DNA from: Owenia fusiformis
Lineage: Eukaryota > Annelida > Polychaeta > Sabellida > Oweniidae
Reading direction: 5' to 3'
NCBI GenBank assembly: GCA_903813345.2
Contig: CAIIXF020000005.1
Coordinates: 29,083,375-29,147,374, forward strand
DNA length: 64,000 nucleotides
The position numbers and the translations under genes are program-made. Numbering within the stretch: position 1 is the stretch's first letter; every line of letters starts with the position of its first letter. Positions 1-15,200 of the stretch are shown one piece after another. A model generated the notes under the pieces. It was not told where the DNA came from. It did no database searches and saw nothing but the letters and a program-made list of their open reading frames with translations.

Positions 1-453
1 TGTGACATGATGTGACATGTATACAAATATACTGTGACATGATGTGACATGTATACAAATATACTGTAACATGATGTGACATGTATACAAATATACTGTG
101 ACATGATGTGACATGTATACAAATATACTGTGACATGATGTGACATGTATACAAATATACTGTGACATGATGTGACATGTATACAAATATACCGTGACAT
201 GATGTGACATGTATACAAATATACTGTGACATGATGTGACATGTATACAAATATACCGTGACATGATGTGACATGTATACAAATATACTGTGATATGATG
301 TGACATGTATACAAATATACTGTGACATGATGTGACATGTATACAAATATACTGTGACATGATGTGACATGTATACAAATATACTGTGACATGATGTGAC
401 ATGTATACAAATAGGTGACATGATGTGACATGTATACAAATATACTGTGACAT
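1..453. repeat. 32-bp satellite array
   Basis: About 14 copies of a 32-base unit made of two related halves (tgtgacatga, tgtgacatgt) plus atacaaatatac. Copies are almost identical, with single changes such as ctg to ccg. One short unit lies near 415. The array runs off the left edge, so its full length is unknown. It lies in an LRRK intron. No coding potential is apparent. Confidence 0.95.
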
Positions 454-948
454 TTCTTTCACTCTTTATGTGATATTTGATTTAAAATGTAGACAATGTA
501 GACAATGAACATTAATTCTTATCAGTTTGGACCATTTCACTTGCTTTGCACCTGTGTTCTGCTATTATTCAATTACTTGCGTTTTGAATGAGTATACTTG
601 ACAGCAGACACAAGGGAAATGCCAGTTTAATGAGCTTACTCAATGGTAGACTGAATTAACAGTGGAGATTAAAATCCCCAAACTGATGCACTCTAATATA
701 TCAGATTTAAAGTCAGTTGATCGAAAATTCAAAACAGTAGAAAATGTTATGTTGTATCCTGTGGGGTATCATGGGGTTTCAAGTCTTTTTAAAGCCAGTA
801 GGTGTATTGACACATTTTAAAAGGACATTTTTGATTTTCTGATCAGAAAAACATTACAATATTTGCATTAACATTTACATTAACATTGATATTTGGACAT
901 GTTCTTTACTCAACTTTGTGCATATTTATCACATGTATTAATACATAC

Positions 949-3900
949 TTCCCACAGCTTGGAGAGTTTCCCCAGCTGGTCAGGTAGATTGGTAAGGCCG
1001 GAGTTATGGCTTATGTCCAGGGAAGTTAGTGACACCCAGTACCCAAGTTCTTTAGGAAGCTAAAATAACATAGTATACAGTGTTTATTGGTGTAGTTCAA
1101 ATCTTTGGTCTCATAGTAGCCAGTAGTTTGAAAAACATATTATGAGGTACATGGCAATCCATAAAAATAGATGGCATGTATTATACATGTATAATTCATG
1201 AGATGGTGGATTTTATTGGCTTACATAAGATGTATTTATATGTCAGATACCGTCATAAGCAATACATAAATAAAATTAAAAAAGTCAATAAGTAACATTG
1301 TAAGGAATCACTCTTTTAGGTCTTCCAATTCTAATTGCTGTTTTACACATTTCAAGCACTTTTTGATTTGGAATTTCAATTTACAGGGTGTTCAATAAGA
1401 GATGGGATACTGACCTCAGTTAGTTTATTGTGGCTTAGATTGAGCCTTTCCATTGTCAGCCATTGTTTAGCATTGTTCTCCAGGTTCAGCTGAAATGGTT
1501 TTTTCAATATTTTTTTCATTTATTTATCTTCCAATAATTCTGCAACACTTGCATATGCATATTTAAAATCTAGTGCAGCTAAAGAACAACTTCAATACAA
1601 TTAGCAATGCGACCATTTTGGTTGAACGAACTAATTCTTTGTGGAAGAATACAATGATTTACTTTGATTACAAAACATGGCAAAATGTCACTACCTACAT
1701 GTACAAATGATTACAAATGTGTAACAATTGTTACAGACATCAAATACCAGTCACAAATATTTTGACATTATAAGAACTGACTCATACTAGATGTGATATG
1801 TCATCCATACAGTCATCAAGGTCATCAGGTACTTTCATAAAATAATACTGCACTAGTAATTATCGAAAAAGTGTGACAATATGTTAAAAATGCTCACTGT
1901 TCCAATGTCACAACCTCTTGGTGGTGATGTAATAAAACATACAATATCTTACCTTGACAATACTGTTCCTCTGCAGGAAGAGCTCTCTCATTCCCTGGGC
2001 AGCAAAGGAGGAAGGACCAGGAAATCCTGTCAGCCCATTACTGCTCAGATCCAAACACTTCAAGCTGAAAGTACATACAGCAATGAAGAGGTACATTAAA
2101 AACATACTCCAAATGCAGGGATCCAGATGTCATCCACTCTGTTTTTTTGTTTTTCTTATTTACTCATATTTATTTATATCAATATAATGTATTACATGAG
2201 AAGCTCCTCAATCGCTTCAGCATTATACAGGAGCATCCACTCTGTTCTTTCTTTCAGATTGGATGATGTCCTTGAATCTTGCTGAAGATAAGTGAAAGAG
2301 CATGTCCATACCACATTCTATACTTTGTTTAAAGTGGTTCAAACTTGCCATATCTTCCCCATTATAACAGCTTTACTTGTTACTTCAATTCCCATTTACT
2401 TAGTGAATATTGGGGGCCGCCTGGGGATCAACTAGCTGAATATTCAGTATGAGTATTTACTATTTGTTTTGTTTGCACTAATACCTGTTTAACTGCATGA
2501 GGAATCGAGGAATGAATTGAGGTTCCTTTTCACCAAGTTGATTGTTAGAAAGGTTTACGGTGGCAAGTCTCGTCAACAATCTGGCTGTCTCCTCAGGTGG
2601 TAAACCATCTACAACCAAATGCGATGTCAAACAGCATAACATTAGAAAATTGGGTTTTTATTTGCATTTACATGTACAGGGTATGTTCATCGGATTTTAA
2701 GTATGTTGTCACTCGGTCTAATTGCAGAATCGGATGGTTGCCAGAAAAGTTTTAGGCTGGAAGTTAAAATAGGAGAAGGGGGTTAAATTATAATTAAATT
2801 CAATTTTTTCCACAGATGTAAGATCAGTAAGATGTAATTTAATCTTTAAAATTTGACTCACAGGCTTAACATATTATATACAAGGAAAAAATAAAATTGG
2901 ACATACCGAGTTCATTATGGGCCATTGTGAGTGTCCCTAACATATTAAGTTCTTTGAGGAAATCGTCGGGAATACATTTGATGTAGTTGTAGGATAGATT
3001 GAGGGATAGTAGTCTCCTCAACAGCAGGGGCTTGCTTGGTAGGACCTGTATCTTGTTGCTGAAAATACACTCTTATTTCAGAATCCAGGTGTTTCTTTGT
3101 CTATATATTCTAATTGAAAATATGCTAGATCAAAGACAGCATTTTTGGCTTGTAGAGTGACAAAATTGTACTACTGCCATTCTGATACTCAGACCATCTC
3201 AGCCTTGCAAAGAATAGAAAGAAAACTGATAGGAGGTTGTTGTATCTCATGATGTGTTAATGCAGAGTATCTCAATGAGAAAACCAAAAGAAGTACAGAT
3301 TGGTTTAGCCATGGGCTTTAATCTAGTTGAAAGCCCATGGTTTAGCTTATAGTTTACTATCATGAGACACTGGGATATATATTTCAATTCACAGAGGCAC
3401 TGATCCACAGGAAGCATGGGTTAGAGTTACCTTATTATATTATCATTATAGCTTTATTGGATGCCCATTAAATTCTTATAGGCAAGGAAACACTTTTAAA
3501 AAATTACGAGAATCCCATCAGAGCAATAGAGTAGCATATACAAGTGTACTATGTATTTTGCCAAAATGTGTATATATTCACATGTGAACAATATTACTCA
3601 CATATATTCTTTAATTAAAATCATGAAAATTACATACATTTTTTATAATGCACATTTATCTTAAACTATACTAGGGAATTACCTGGCTAAGTTAAGTTGT
3701 TCCAGCCCAGGTAGAGATGAACTAACCCACTGGGGAAACGAGGACAGCTGGTTGTGTGCCATGTAGAAGGTTTTCAAACTAAACAAACTAGTGTCAGGAA
3801 TATCACTGGAATCTGTTATCTGAAAAGTATTAAAATGATTTCAACGCTCAGTGGCCATACTGGATACTTATTCTCAGGGAGAGGTCATATGCCCATATTA

Positions 3901-6900
3901 GGCATTTGATTGTGAAATTTGAACCAAATTGCACATTGCAGATTTCTCTGTATCTTTACTCAAACTACAAGTGTTTGGTTGGATAAGAATGCCTAAGCCA
4001 GTACTTCACTACGCATATGAGACAAAATTAAAGAGACAATAATGACTCGGAGACATATCTGCATCTAGCCTAAAGTTAAAAAGCTTATATTATAAATTAA
4101 TGTATTAGAACAATCAAAACGATTTTGACAATGAATTTTAAATGATTTATATCTTTATCCATGAATATGAGGCAAATTGTAGTAGTCAGGAAAAAATTTG
4201 CTTTTGCTGCCATTTCCATGAAAATATCTATACTTACTTCATTATGTGACAGATCTAGGGTACACAGCTTATTGCAGCTAAAGATCTCAGTGGGGAATAG
4301 ATGAAGTTTGTTATCATGTAGATCTAATGATTGTAGATGCGGCATAAACTGAAACACATTTAAACATTTACATTGTTTGTGATATATCGCGATAAATCAT
4401 TCCATATATGGGCGTAAAGTAGCCATGAGGCAGGGGAGGCACCTGCCTCACCAAATTTTACAAAAATATATTCATAAGACTTTTTTCAACTAAAACTGAG
4501 AAATAAAGTCCAAAATTAGTACTCCCTACCTTTAAGACTAATAATTACATGAAAAACTGTAAGGAAAATATAGTATACAGTAAAACCTGTATAACCCTGG
4601 GTTAAGATGATCTTCGTTCACTTGGCTCCCGTCATAGTGAAGACCGGAGCGTGCGAAGATGTGTATAACCTGTTTAACTTTATTATTGGTTCTGTCAAAA
4701 GAGTTCCGATTTCAAGGTGCTGGATTTACAAAGATTATGGTGTTATTTTGGAGGGGGGGGGGGGGTTAAAGAAATAGAGAAATGGAGTTATGTTGTTATC
4801 TGGTACTATCACTACCATATTGAAGATCAATTTTATACCATTTATAATCTTATTTTATGTAAAGGACATTCAGCCATTTATATTTCAGGCATGTAAATTG
4901 TGCGAGTTGCAAATAGGTTGAATTCTTATTGCATATACTGCTAATAATCCATTTATTTTTCATTTAGAGTAATTGGCATCCTTAACCTTGCTTGATCATC
5001 CTACAAGCTTAAATGGCATTCACAAATTCAATATTTCATGTCTAACAATGGGCTTTCAACTGGTAATTGAAAGCACATGGTCCAAATCAACTAAATATGA
5101 ATAGTTGCAGGTACTTTCATATTCAAATTCAATGTTTTTTGTACTTTTAAATTATTAGTAGGTCACTGAAATCTTTATTTTCAAACATTGTTGAAAATGA
5201 TCAACCCTCAACTAATTATAGAGGTAGACTAAATACAGAATGAGTTATGAGTGCTTGAAAATAACACAGTGAGTACAATATAGCAGCATTAAAGTACTTT
5301 AGAGAGAGACTTCAAATATGAGATTTAAAGGAAGGACGCTGAAACTATTGGCTGTTTTCCTCCTATGCGGCATCATATTATATTTTATCATCTACCAGCG
5401 AAGGGAAATACACAGAATGACTTATTACCCAAAACTAGAACTTGATGTATCTGTGGATGTAGACAAGCAATATGGTAATTCTGAATTATCTTTCCTTCCT
5501 ACATGTATTCGATTTAATTCAAAATTATATAATGAGGGATAAAGGAATCTTATAAGACATAAAATATAGTCTACATCTAGATCTAAATCGGGCTATATTT
5601 TATATCTTACATGTATATGGTCCTTTTAGAATTTCTATATTCATAAAACTGCATAAAAGACACATAAATGACATTTAGAATTTCTTTATTCATAAAACTA
5701 CATAAAAGACACATAAATGACAATCAACAAGCAAAGTAGGAGATAATAATATAACACAAAAACATTTAAGTATAAGTTAACAAACAGTAGGGAGGTAAAG
5801 CTACAGATGTTTATAATAAAAACCTTCACAGAACAGGAACATGAATTACAATGACCCCCAGGGATCACTGTCTTCTTAAGGTAATGCTAAAGTTGATCAA
5901 AAGTACAAAAAATGGCAGCCAAATATTTTTGATAAAGTCACAAGATTTTGTGTATCTGTTTTCCTTATATGAGAATGCATTACCTGACTGAAGAGACTCT
6001 AAAAAAGCAAGAAGTGCGTATTTTCATGCTCCTTCGATGTTCCTTGGTAAGGTAAGATGATTTGTGGAAATTTTGGATTATTGCAAATGTGTAACTGTTG
6101 CAATCCTACTCCTTGAAACTTTCAAAAGTTAGCCTCATTTCATGGTCTTCATGCCAGCTTTGGGGACCCGTGCACCTCCAATTAATAGTTATGAAAAATG
6201 CGTTTAAATGTGAAGTTTTTTTTGACATATCTCTTTAGTCAGGAAGCGCATTCACATATAAGGAAAACCGATACAAAATTTTGTAACTTTACCAAAAAAA
6301 CATGGCTGCCATTTTTTGTACTTTTGATTAACTTTAGCAAAAAAATATGGCGGCTCCAAGTGAGTCAACTGGATCAGTCCATTTTTAAGAAAAATGGGGA
6401 GTTTTGTAAAATCCAGTTAATTGAAATTGTCTTGGAGATAAAGTAATCCATTTATAATGATTTTGAAAACATTATTGAGAGAGTGATTGTTCAAAGAATG
6501 CATATACAACAGCTAATAAAAATTGTATTAGATCTGCTTTGCTTCATATGGATATTTCAGATGCCAAGCTGTGTATGAATACATTATTGGGAAATTTAGA
6601 TGTCAATTTTTCCTTATTCCTTACACAGTCATATAAGATCCCGAAACTTCACCCATAAATGTGACATTGATTTGTCAAAATAAAAATCTCCCTTTTATAA
6701 ATGTGTGACGATGCATAATATACTAATGCTATACGTTTAGAGGTCTTGACACAACGACCTCGAGCCTGTGAACCCTTGAGTTTTATTCTGGGATCAGGCC
6801 TTTTATACTAAACAGAGAGCAATACCAGAAACAAGCGTTCGATTTGCTAAATGCTACAATGTATGCATCACCCTTTAACTGTTTTTTCAGGGACCTATTT

Positions 6901-9220
6901 ACAAGCAAATACTACAAAAGGGGTACATATTCCTGGAGGACCAAAATCATACATGTTCATGCCCAAATTCACTGAAAATTGTGTAGCTTAACATCCCTAA
7001 TATCTCATAAAATACCTCGAATAACCCCTAAATCCTCATTAGGTACACATACTGTAATCATGCCAAAGAGCGCACAGGCCCTAATGAGCGCACATATAAC
7101 TTCAAAAGTGCCATAAATCATTCCTAAGATGGGAGAAAAATGAAAAGTCCTGAGTCCTGAAAATTTTCACTTCCAGTGAGGAACTATGCACAGTTCAAAT
7201 ATGCAGTAAATTCAGCGAAAAGTTAATGAAAATCAATGTATTATCACCCATAAAAATTTGTTTTGGGGTTAATATTGCTATTTTTCAATAAGCCACTGTG
7301 CACTCTTTGGAGTGATTGCGGTAGCTGAGAGTCTCTTCCTTTGCGAGCAACCTTTATGCAACTTATGAACAATAGACCTTGAACACTATTTCAGATGTTT
7401 CCCCGCTGCATTACACTGGACAAAAACTGAATACATCTGTATGGACAAACTGCAAACCACCACTTGATCGCTCCATTGGCCTGGACAGAAATCAAGCCAA
7501 AAGCTACACGAATCTCATCTCATATGTTAATAGGAGTTTCACAGCTGGGAATGTAAGCATTGTTATAGTCGGTGGAGCCGCCATAGGAAGTTATCTATTC
7601 CATGACTACCTCCCTTGGGATGATGATGTCGATTTGAATATACTTGACACCGACATTCCAAAAGTTGTTAAGTTCCTCATTCATATGATTAAGACCACTG
7701 ATAATGGATTATATGTGCATGAGTACGAACATAGTGAAATTAGCCTATTTCGTTGGTCATGTGACAACAGAACAGATATATCCCATAGAGGTGAAGAACT
7801 CACACGTGTCTTAAGTGACACGACAAAGCTAATTTTGTTTAAAATATTCAGGTGTCGAGATAATTATGCTGGAAGATACATATGGAAATTTCCATTCGCT
7901 GATATCAGCATATTCCAGAGCAACAAAACCCACTTATGGCAAATCGCTGATAAGAAGATATATCTAAAGGAGAAGATTTTTCCGACCAAATTCAGACCGC
8001 TTAATTCGGAATGGTTTCCTACTCCCAGGGACACCTTGTATTATTTGAGAACATTGCTACCAGAATTTTGGTGCATGATTGGAATATGGGACCACGATTT
8101 TGAGCTACCGCAGAAAGAAACAAAATATGACTGTGCCAGTATTACTAAGTGCTATCCCATAGTTTATCGCTATCCTCATAGACAAGGTTCTCTGGAGGTG
8201 TTGGCTCTCAATGGTATGGTTCTCCATAAAGTTATCATTCCTGGCAAATATGATAGGAATCTACTTCCAAAGCAACCATTGTCAGTTTGGTGATTTTGGA
8301 TTTAGTGTCAAAAACTTTTTTTAAACTTTTATATATAACTGATGTGTACATCATATATGTTTATAAACTGTAATAAAAACACATGTAAAAACCTGTAGTG
8401 ATTTATACATATATGTTTGAGAGAAGGGAAATATAAAATTACACAATTTGAATTCTAAAATGCACTTGCTTGGATAAAACTAAAAAAACAGCAACTACAC
8501 TAAAATGCAAATCCAACAATAGGAGACACTTTTACAAAATGCCAGATAGCCCAGTCAGATGTCCCTTTCGTAGTTCATCTTTTTCAGGAAAGCAACAAAC
8601 TTGGCAGAGTTGTAGAAAGTTGTAAGAGAGACAGACATGATTAAGAGTCAATGAAAGATATATGTAGAGGCCATTTTGTGTCCATGAGGCATCAGGCTTT
8701 TAAAGGAATGAATCAGAGAACCGGTATTTGAGTTACAGCAAATGGTGTACCATTGGATAATAATCTTCAGTGAAATATTGAATTCATAATTTTTGTCAGA
8801 TACAGAACACTAGAAAAATCTCAAGCCTGAAGTGGTATGTTTCTTAATATTTCATTATTTCAATAATTATGAGGGAGATGAGAGTTAATTGCCCTTTTCA
8901 TATCGTTTTAGAAGTAGTTTTCTTATGGCATCGGCTTGTAACTGTTCAGTAATTAACACAATAATGTCGAAGAAAAAATACTTAACTCACCCTCAATAGT
9001 TCACCCGGGAATTCCGTCAATTTATTCTGACTGACGTCTAATCGTTCAACAAACTCAAAGCCAGTCAGTATATTTCTTTTGGCTGTTGCTAGGGGAGACA
9101 TTGACTGAATATCGTTAGCTGAGATGTCAATGATGAGCATCTTGTTTCGATGTGACGTCAACTCTGTGATTGGATGATTATATAACAATTGCAGATTACT
9201 CAAAGATCCGCTTCGTGATG
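949..9220 (-). CDS. LRRK2: LRRK leucine-rich repeat exons
   Basis: Eight exons: 9220-8991, 4348-4238, 3819-3683, 3058-2907, 2608-2485, 2064-1953, 1489-1415, 1059-949. Successive LxxLxLxxNxL motifs are plain: MLIIDISANDIQSM, VERLDVSQNKLTEFPGEL, LQSLDLHDNKLHLFP, LCTLDLSHNE, LKTFYMAHNQLSSFPQW, LLSLNLSYNYIKCIP, LKCLDLSSNGLTGFPG, MERLNLSHNKLTE, LTSLDISHNSGLTNLPD. The last exon ends LGKLSKLWE with donor GTATGT at 943-948, and the ROC domain should follow outside the window. The 9.2 kb exon is separated from the linker by a 7.3 kb intron containing the dioxygenase gene, and from the next LRR exon by an intron containing the LicD-family gene. Confidence 0.92.
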
Positions 9221-12200
9221 CTGAAAAAAGCAGAAGAATAAAACATTAGACTAAATTTTATACAAAGCAAAAATAGATTTTGATGCTAAGCATTATGAAA
9301 ATGAACGTATATTTTAAAATCTCATGGGCTCAATTTTGTATTGATTTAAATTACATAGTTAAGGATGATAAATAATGATTACATAACATAATGAGCATCA
9401 TATATTGGAAGTTGTAAAGCTGTTAGTTGTTGAGCTTAATTAGATGTATTTCAATGAATCAACAATTGAACAAGCTTTCATATGATACATAAGACATAAT
9501 GAATAAGCTTTCCTATGATATATAACACATGGAAGTATGTATCGATTATTGGTGATAGAGGGGGATGTTCAATATAGCATACACCGCACCATTAATTTTG
9601 TATTCATTTCTTACTCTAACCTAGGAATATGTAAGACAGTATATCTAAATTACAGAATATCCATGCTTTAAGTTGAAGTGTACGCATTATTTAGTTCAGG
9701 TTCCCTGGCCTGTAAACAACTGCAATATATTTCATAGAATAAGTGACCTGTTTATTTCAGCTGAGTAATTTATTAAATACATCATTAAGGAAGTTCTGCA
9801 TTTTCACCAAATAGCTGATAGATAAAAAATTGTAGAAAATCATTTAACAATTGATCGTAATATTTTGATATTAAACAATAATTTGCACCATAATTAACTA
9901 ATAACTAAATAACTAATGTAAATATCCAGATAAAAACGTGAAAAGATATTACCCATTTCATTAATATTTACTAATCTTATCATGTGGGTCTACTTTAAAG
10001 GTCGTAATGACAGCTTACAATCCATGCTCAAGTAATGCAGACAAAATGCAAACATGTTTACTGACAAACATTGCAAATAGCATTAACATAACTACATGCA
10101 CTTCCTCAAGAATTCAATCATATAACACAAGTTTGTATAAAGGTGCTAAGAATTTACATAGATTTAATTTTTGGGGATATTTCCTGATCAATTCATACAG
10201 AAAACACTAGGAAAAAAACGTGTGGCACAAACGAAAGCCCGAGGAAGAATCTTTTGAGCACGTAATAGGAATTATGATCCCAGTGGTTGATTTCAGTGGC
10301 TATTCATTAAAGGGTGGTCATCCAACACCTAGTGAAGCTGAACTGGCCCCATTAGCAGATGAGATCCACAAAGCATTCATACAAGTTGGATTATTTTACA
10401 TGAAAAATCATGGACTTGATATTTCACAGGTTAGTGTAATAAATTCGAACATGACTGTATTCACGCCTTATAAACTGTGAACAAAGTCAATATTTCACCT
10501 GGTATTTATTTTTCGATACAATACCTGGTCTGTATTAAGTGTTTCCTTCAGTGCAGTGGAAATGGAAATGGAGTGATGCTTTTGCAAATTTTGGTGAGTT
10601 TGCATGTTTGAATCGTAATATAGACCTCAGATCAGGTATTATATTGAGAAATAAATACCTTAGGGCTAGGAACAAAAGCTTTTGAATCCCTCTCTTTGGT
10701 CTTCAGTCTATATACATCTCTGTCTATATTTTGGTCCAATTCTGTAAGGATTTTAGCTCTGTGGTTTTAGCCTTAACAGGAAACATTTTGGTTCTAGGTC
10801 AATATAAAAGTTACTTTTCTGTAGTTCATAGTATATTATTCTCTTAGACTTCACTTCCATCTTTATACAAACATTTTTTTCAATCACACTAAGCCTATGG
10901 ATTATTTGGAAGGTAAAAAGGTTAAAGATTCAAGTGTAACCAGACAAGCATATTCATATTATGAGAGTCTCCAACTTTGGGCAACCTCATCAACACAAAA
11001 TTTGTTTTTCTTTCAAAAGGTTGAAGAATATATGGAGATGGCTAAGAGATTCTTTGACCTTCCACTTGATATTAAAAAGAAGTATGAACTTGAACAAGGA
11101 ACCAGCTATATGTACCAGGGGTACCACTTACATGAACAGTAAGTCCACTTACATGAACAGTTAGTCCACTTACATGAACAGTAAGTCCACTTACATGAAC
11201 AGTAAGTTTACTTACATGAACAGTAAGTCCACTTACATGAACAGTAAGTCCACTTACATGAACAGTAAGTCCACTTACATGAACAGTAAGTCTACTTAAT
11301 TACGTGAACAGTAAGTCCACTTACATGAACAGTAAGTCCACTTACATGAACAGTAAGTTTACTTACATGAACAGTAAGTCCACTTACATGAACAGTAAGT
11401 CCACTTACATGAACAGTAAGTCTACTTAGGTGAACAGTAAGCCCACTTACATGAACAGTAAGTCCACTTACATGAACAGTAAGTCCACTTACGTGAACAG
11501 TAAGTCCACTTACGTGAACAGTAAGTTCACTCACGTGAACAGTAAGTCCACTTACATGAACAGTAAGTCCACTTACATGAACAGTAAGTTCATTTACATG
11601 AACAGTAAGTTCACTTACATGAACAGTAAGTCCACTTACGTGAACAGTAAGTTCACTTACGTGAACAGTAAGTCCACTTACATGAACAGTAAGTCCACTT
11701 ACATGAACAGTAAGTTCACTTACATGAACAGTAAGTCCACTTACATGAACAGTAAGTTCACTTCCGTGAACAGTAAGTCCACTTACATGAACAGTAAGTC
11801 CACTTACATGAACAGTAAGTCCACTTTAATGAACAGTAAGTCCACCTACATGTTTATGAACAGTAAGTTCACTTACATGAACAGTAAGTCCACTTACATG
11901 AACAGTAAGTCCACTTACATGAACAGTAAGTCCACCTACATGTTTATGAACAGTAAGTCAAGGGTGATTGTTAGCAAACATTCTTCCATATCAGACATTT
12001 TTAAAGCTGCAACAAAGACTTGGCGAGAATCAGAATATGCCAAGATGCATTTGAAAAGAAAATTACTTCACTGAAAAGTGGTGACGGTCTACTGTGATGG
12101 TCTACTGTATATTAAAGAACTTTATTCTTGGAGTTTTAATAAGTCCAGTAAGAATAAAATGGCAGGATCCTTCTTTAATCTAATGGGTTTAAGTATGACA

Positions 12201-15200
12201 AATACGCTCAAATTATAACACCTTATTGTAGTTGTGACCACGAAGGGTCAGCTGATGATCTGAAGGAAGCCTTCAATGCCTATCCAACCTGGGAAGGGGT
12301 AAGATACACGCATTGGTTTTATATTTACAATACCTTTATTATCCCACATAAGATCATCCTTCTGAAAATCTTATTTAACCAACCAACTCCAATTTACCAC
12401 AGACTTACAGTCTTTCTATACAAGTTTGCGCATCTACATGATGCTTTTGTGGTTCTCAATTACACATATCAATAGACAGATAGAGGAGTCGGATCCAGAG
12501 TATTAATGCACAATATACATTCAACAACAAGGCTTGTGTTGTGAATGAGATTACACCATCGAAAAACCTTCAAAATGGCAACCAGAAAACAAGATGGCCA
12601 CCCAAAAGTTAATCAGCTCTAGAACTTGATATCCTCTATCAAGTGTGGGAATTTGGAGAAATTCTGATGAGCCGTTTTCTTTAAATGGCAATAGCAAGAT
12701 TTTTCTTCAAAATGGCCACCAGACAAGAGTGCCACCCAAAAGTTAATCAGCTCTAGAACATGATATCCTCTATCATGTGTGCGAATTTGGAGAAAATCCG
12801 ATGAGCAATTTTCCTCATATGGCGATGACAAGATATATCGAAAAACCTTCAAAATGGCCCAGAAAACAAGATGGCCACCCAAAAGTAAATCAGCTCTAGA
12901 TATTGATATCCTCTATCATGTGTGTGACTTCGGGGAAAATTCCGATGAGTGGTTTTCCTGGTATGGCAATGACAAGATTTCTGGAAAAACCTTCAAAATG
13001 GCCACCAGAAAACAAGATGGCTGCACAAAAGTTAATCAGCTCTAGAACTTGATATTGTGTGCCAATTTGGAGATAATTTGATGAGTGGTTTTCCCTGAAA
13101 TGACAATGACAAGATTTATCGAAAAACCTTCAAAATGGCCACAGGAAAACAAGATGGATGTCCAAATGTTAATCAGTTATAGAACTTGATATAAGTCTGA
13201 TGAGCGGCTTTCCTGAAATCGTGATGGCAAAAGCTCATGATCACGATGACGATCACGCCATAATTATGATGACTATATCCCACCGATGGTGTGATAAAAA
13301 ACTGTAATGTTTATTGTAGGAATGGCCTGATGAATATGTACCAGGGTTTAAAGAAAAATCTCTGAATATAATCAAACCCTGCATGGAGCTCCACAGTCGT
13401 TTATTAGAGATAACAGCCCTTGGATTGAGATGGGTAAAATAGTTCACTTTTTATCTCTCTTATAAAATCACTCACATTATTCCAATCATTATCCTTATAA
13501 AATAATACAAAGAACGAAATATTTCTGTAATGACCTTCGATAGAAAGTTGTGATTTCAGTCACAGTTGTAGAGGCTAGCTCTTATGGCTCAGGGGTAGAG
13601 CGCCAAGCTTGAGAAGAGGGTCCTGGGTTTGATTCCAGTATGGAGCATTGAATTTAGCACACTCCCTTTTATGGCCAGTATCTGGCTTGTTACACTACTG
13701 CTTCACGGGTGACGTTGTCCTTCAGGGGGGATGGTGAAATGACCCTCGATAGCAAGTAGCTAGCCCTTATGGCTCAGGGGTAGATTGTCAGTCTGTGGAG
13801 TGGAAGGTCCTGAGTTTTGATTCCTGCACAGTGCACAGTGCATTGAATTTGACCAACTTCCTTTCATGGCCAGTATCTGGCTCGTTACACTACAGCTCCC
13901 CAGAGAAGTGTGTCCTCAGGTCGTTACACTCCTCTGACTACTTTGCATTAAACTTATGAATATCTAAGCACAAGTGCCAAGGTGAAAGGACTAAAAATTG
14001 TAATGGAACTTAGCAAGAAAAAGCAAACTCTAAGTGCTTATCAGTCAAGAAAAACAAACCCCATATATCCCAAAAACATGATCTAACTTGAAAAGAAACA
14101 ATGTCTAATACCCCCTTTCCCCCAACATTTTTATATCATGAACAAACCACTTTTCTTTAATTTACTTTTAACAGCCGAGAGATACTTTTCAAAAGTATCA
14201 CAACATCGGGAAGCCAAATCACAACAGTGTGCGTACACTACATTACTACCCAGTGCCAGAAAACTTTACACTATTCCCGGGACAAACTAGGTGTGGCAAA
14301 CATACAGACTTTGGATCATTTAGTCTCTTATTCCAAGATGACGTTGGCGGCTTGGAGGTAATTGAAATTATGATTAAAATAGATTGCTAGTATATACTTA
14401 ATACTAGTATTATAGGTTATGGTATGGGTTTCTGAGGAATATCAATATTTTGAATTGCATCAAGTTCGAATTAATAGGTGTTCAGATCTCAAGGTTTTTA
14501 ACATGGGAGTCTATGGGAGGAAAAATGGGAATGGAAAAACGTGTTTGGATTGGAAGGTGGTTGGATAAGCAGGTTTCAGTGTATTTGCCATTCTAAGAGA
14601 ATCTCATGCATACAATTTATGCCATTCTAAGGGAATCTCAAGCATACAATTTATGCCATTCTAAGAGAATCTCATGCATACAATATATGCCATTCTAAGA
14701 GAATCACATGCATACAATTTATGCCATTCTAAGAGAATCTCATGCATACAATATATGCCATTCTAAGAGAATCTCATGCATACAATTTATGCCATTCTAA
14801 GAAAATCTCATGCATACAATATATGCCATTCTAAGAGAATCTCATGCATACAATTTATGCCATTCTAAGAGAATCTCATGCATACAATATATGCCATTCT
14901 AAGAGAATCTCATACATACAATATATGCCACTCTAGGAGAATCTCATGCATACAATATATGCCATTCAAAGAGAATCTCATGCATACAATATATGCCATT
15001 CTAAGAGAATCTCATGCATACAATATATGACATTCTAAGAGAATCTCATGCATACAATTTATTCAGAAATTGACTGTCAATCTTTTGTATTATTGGTAAT
15101 ATTGGTTTGATTGTCATCCAGGTTAAGACTGTTCATAGTGAGTTGTCACCCCTTTACAAGGAGTAATATTGCTTTTTTAGGTCAAGACTGTTGATGGTGA

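Noticed and set aside
1-453. Regular repeats resembling a CRISPR array
   Set aside because: There are no unique spacers and the whole unit repeats. The genome is eukaryotic, so this is a satellite.
11430-12074. 214-residue open frame of TYMNSKS repeats
   Set aside because: It follows from a 21-base minisatellite whose length is a multiple of three. It has no exon support, and its frame differs from the dioxygenase exon.
13573-13650. tRNA gene
   Set aside because: A and B boxes are present, but there is no paired acceptor stem or clean cloverleaf, and a second copy shares a long tail. It is a tRNA-derived SINE.
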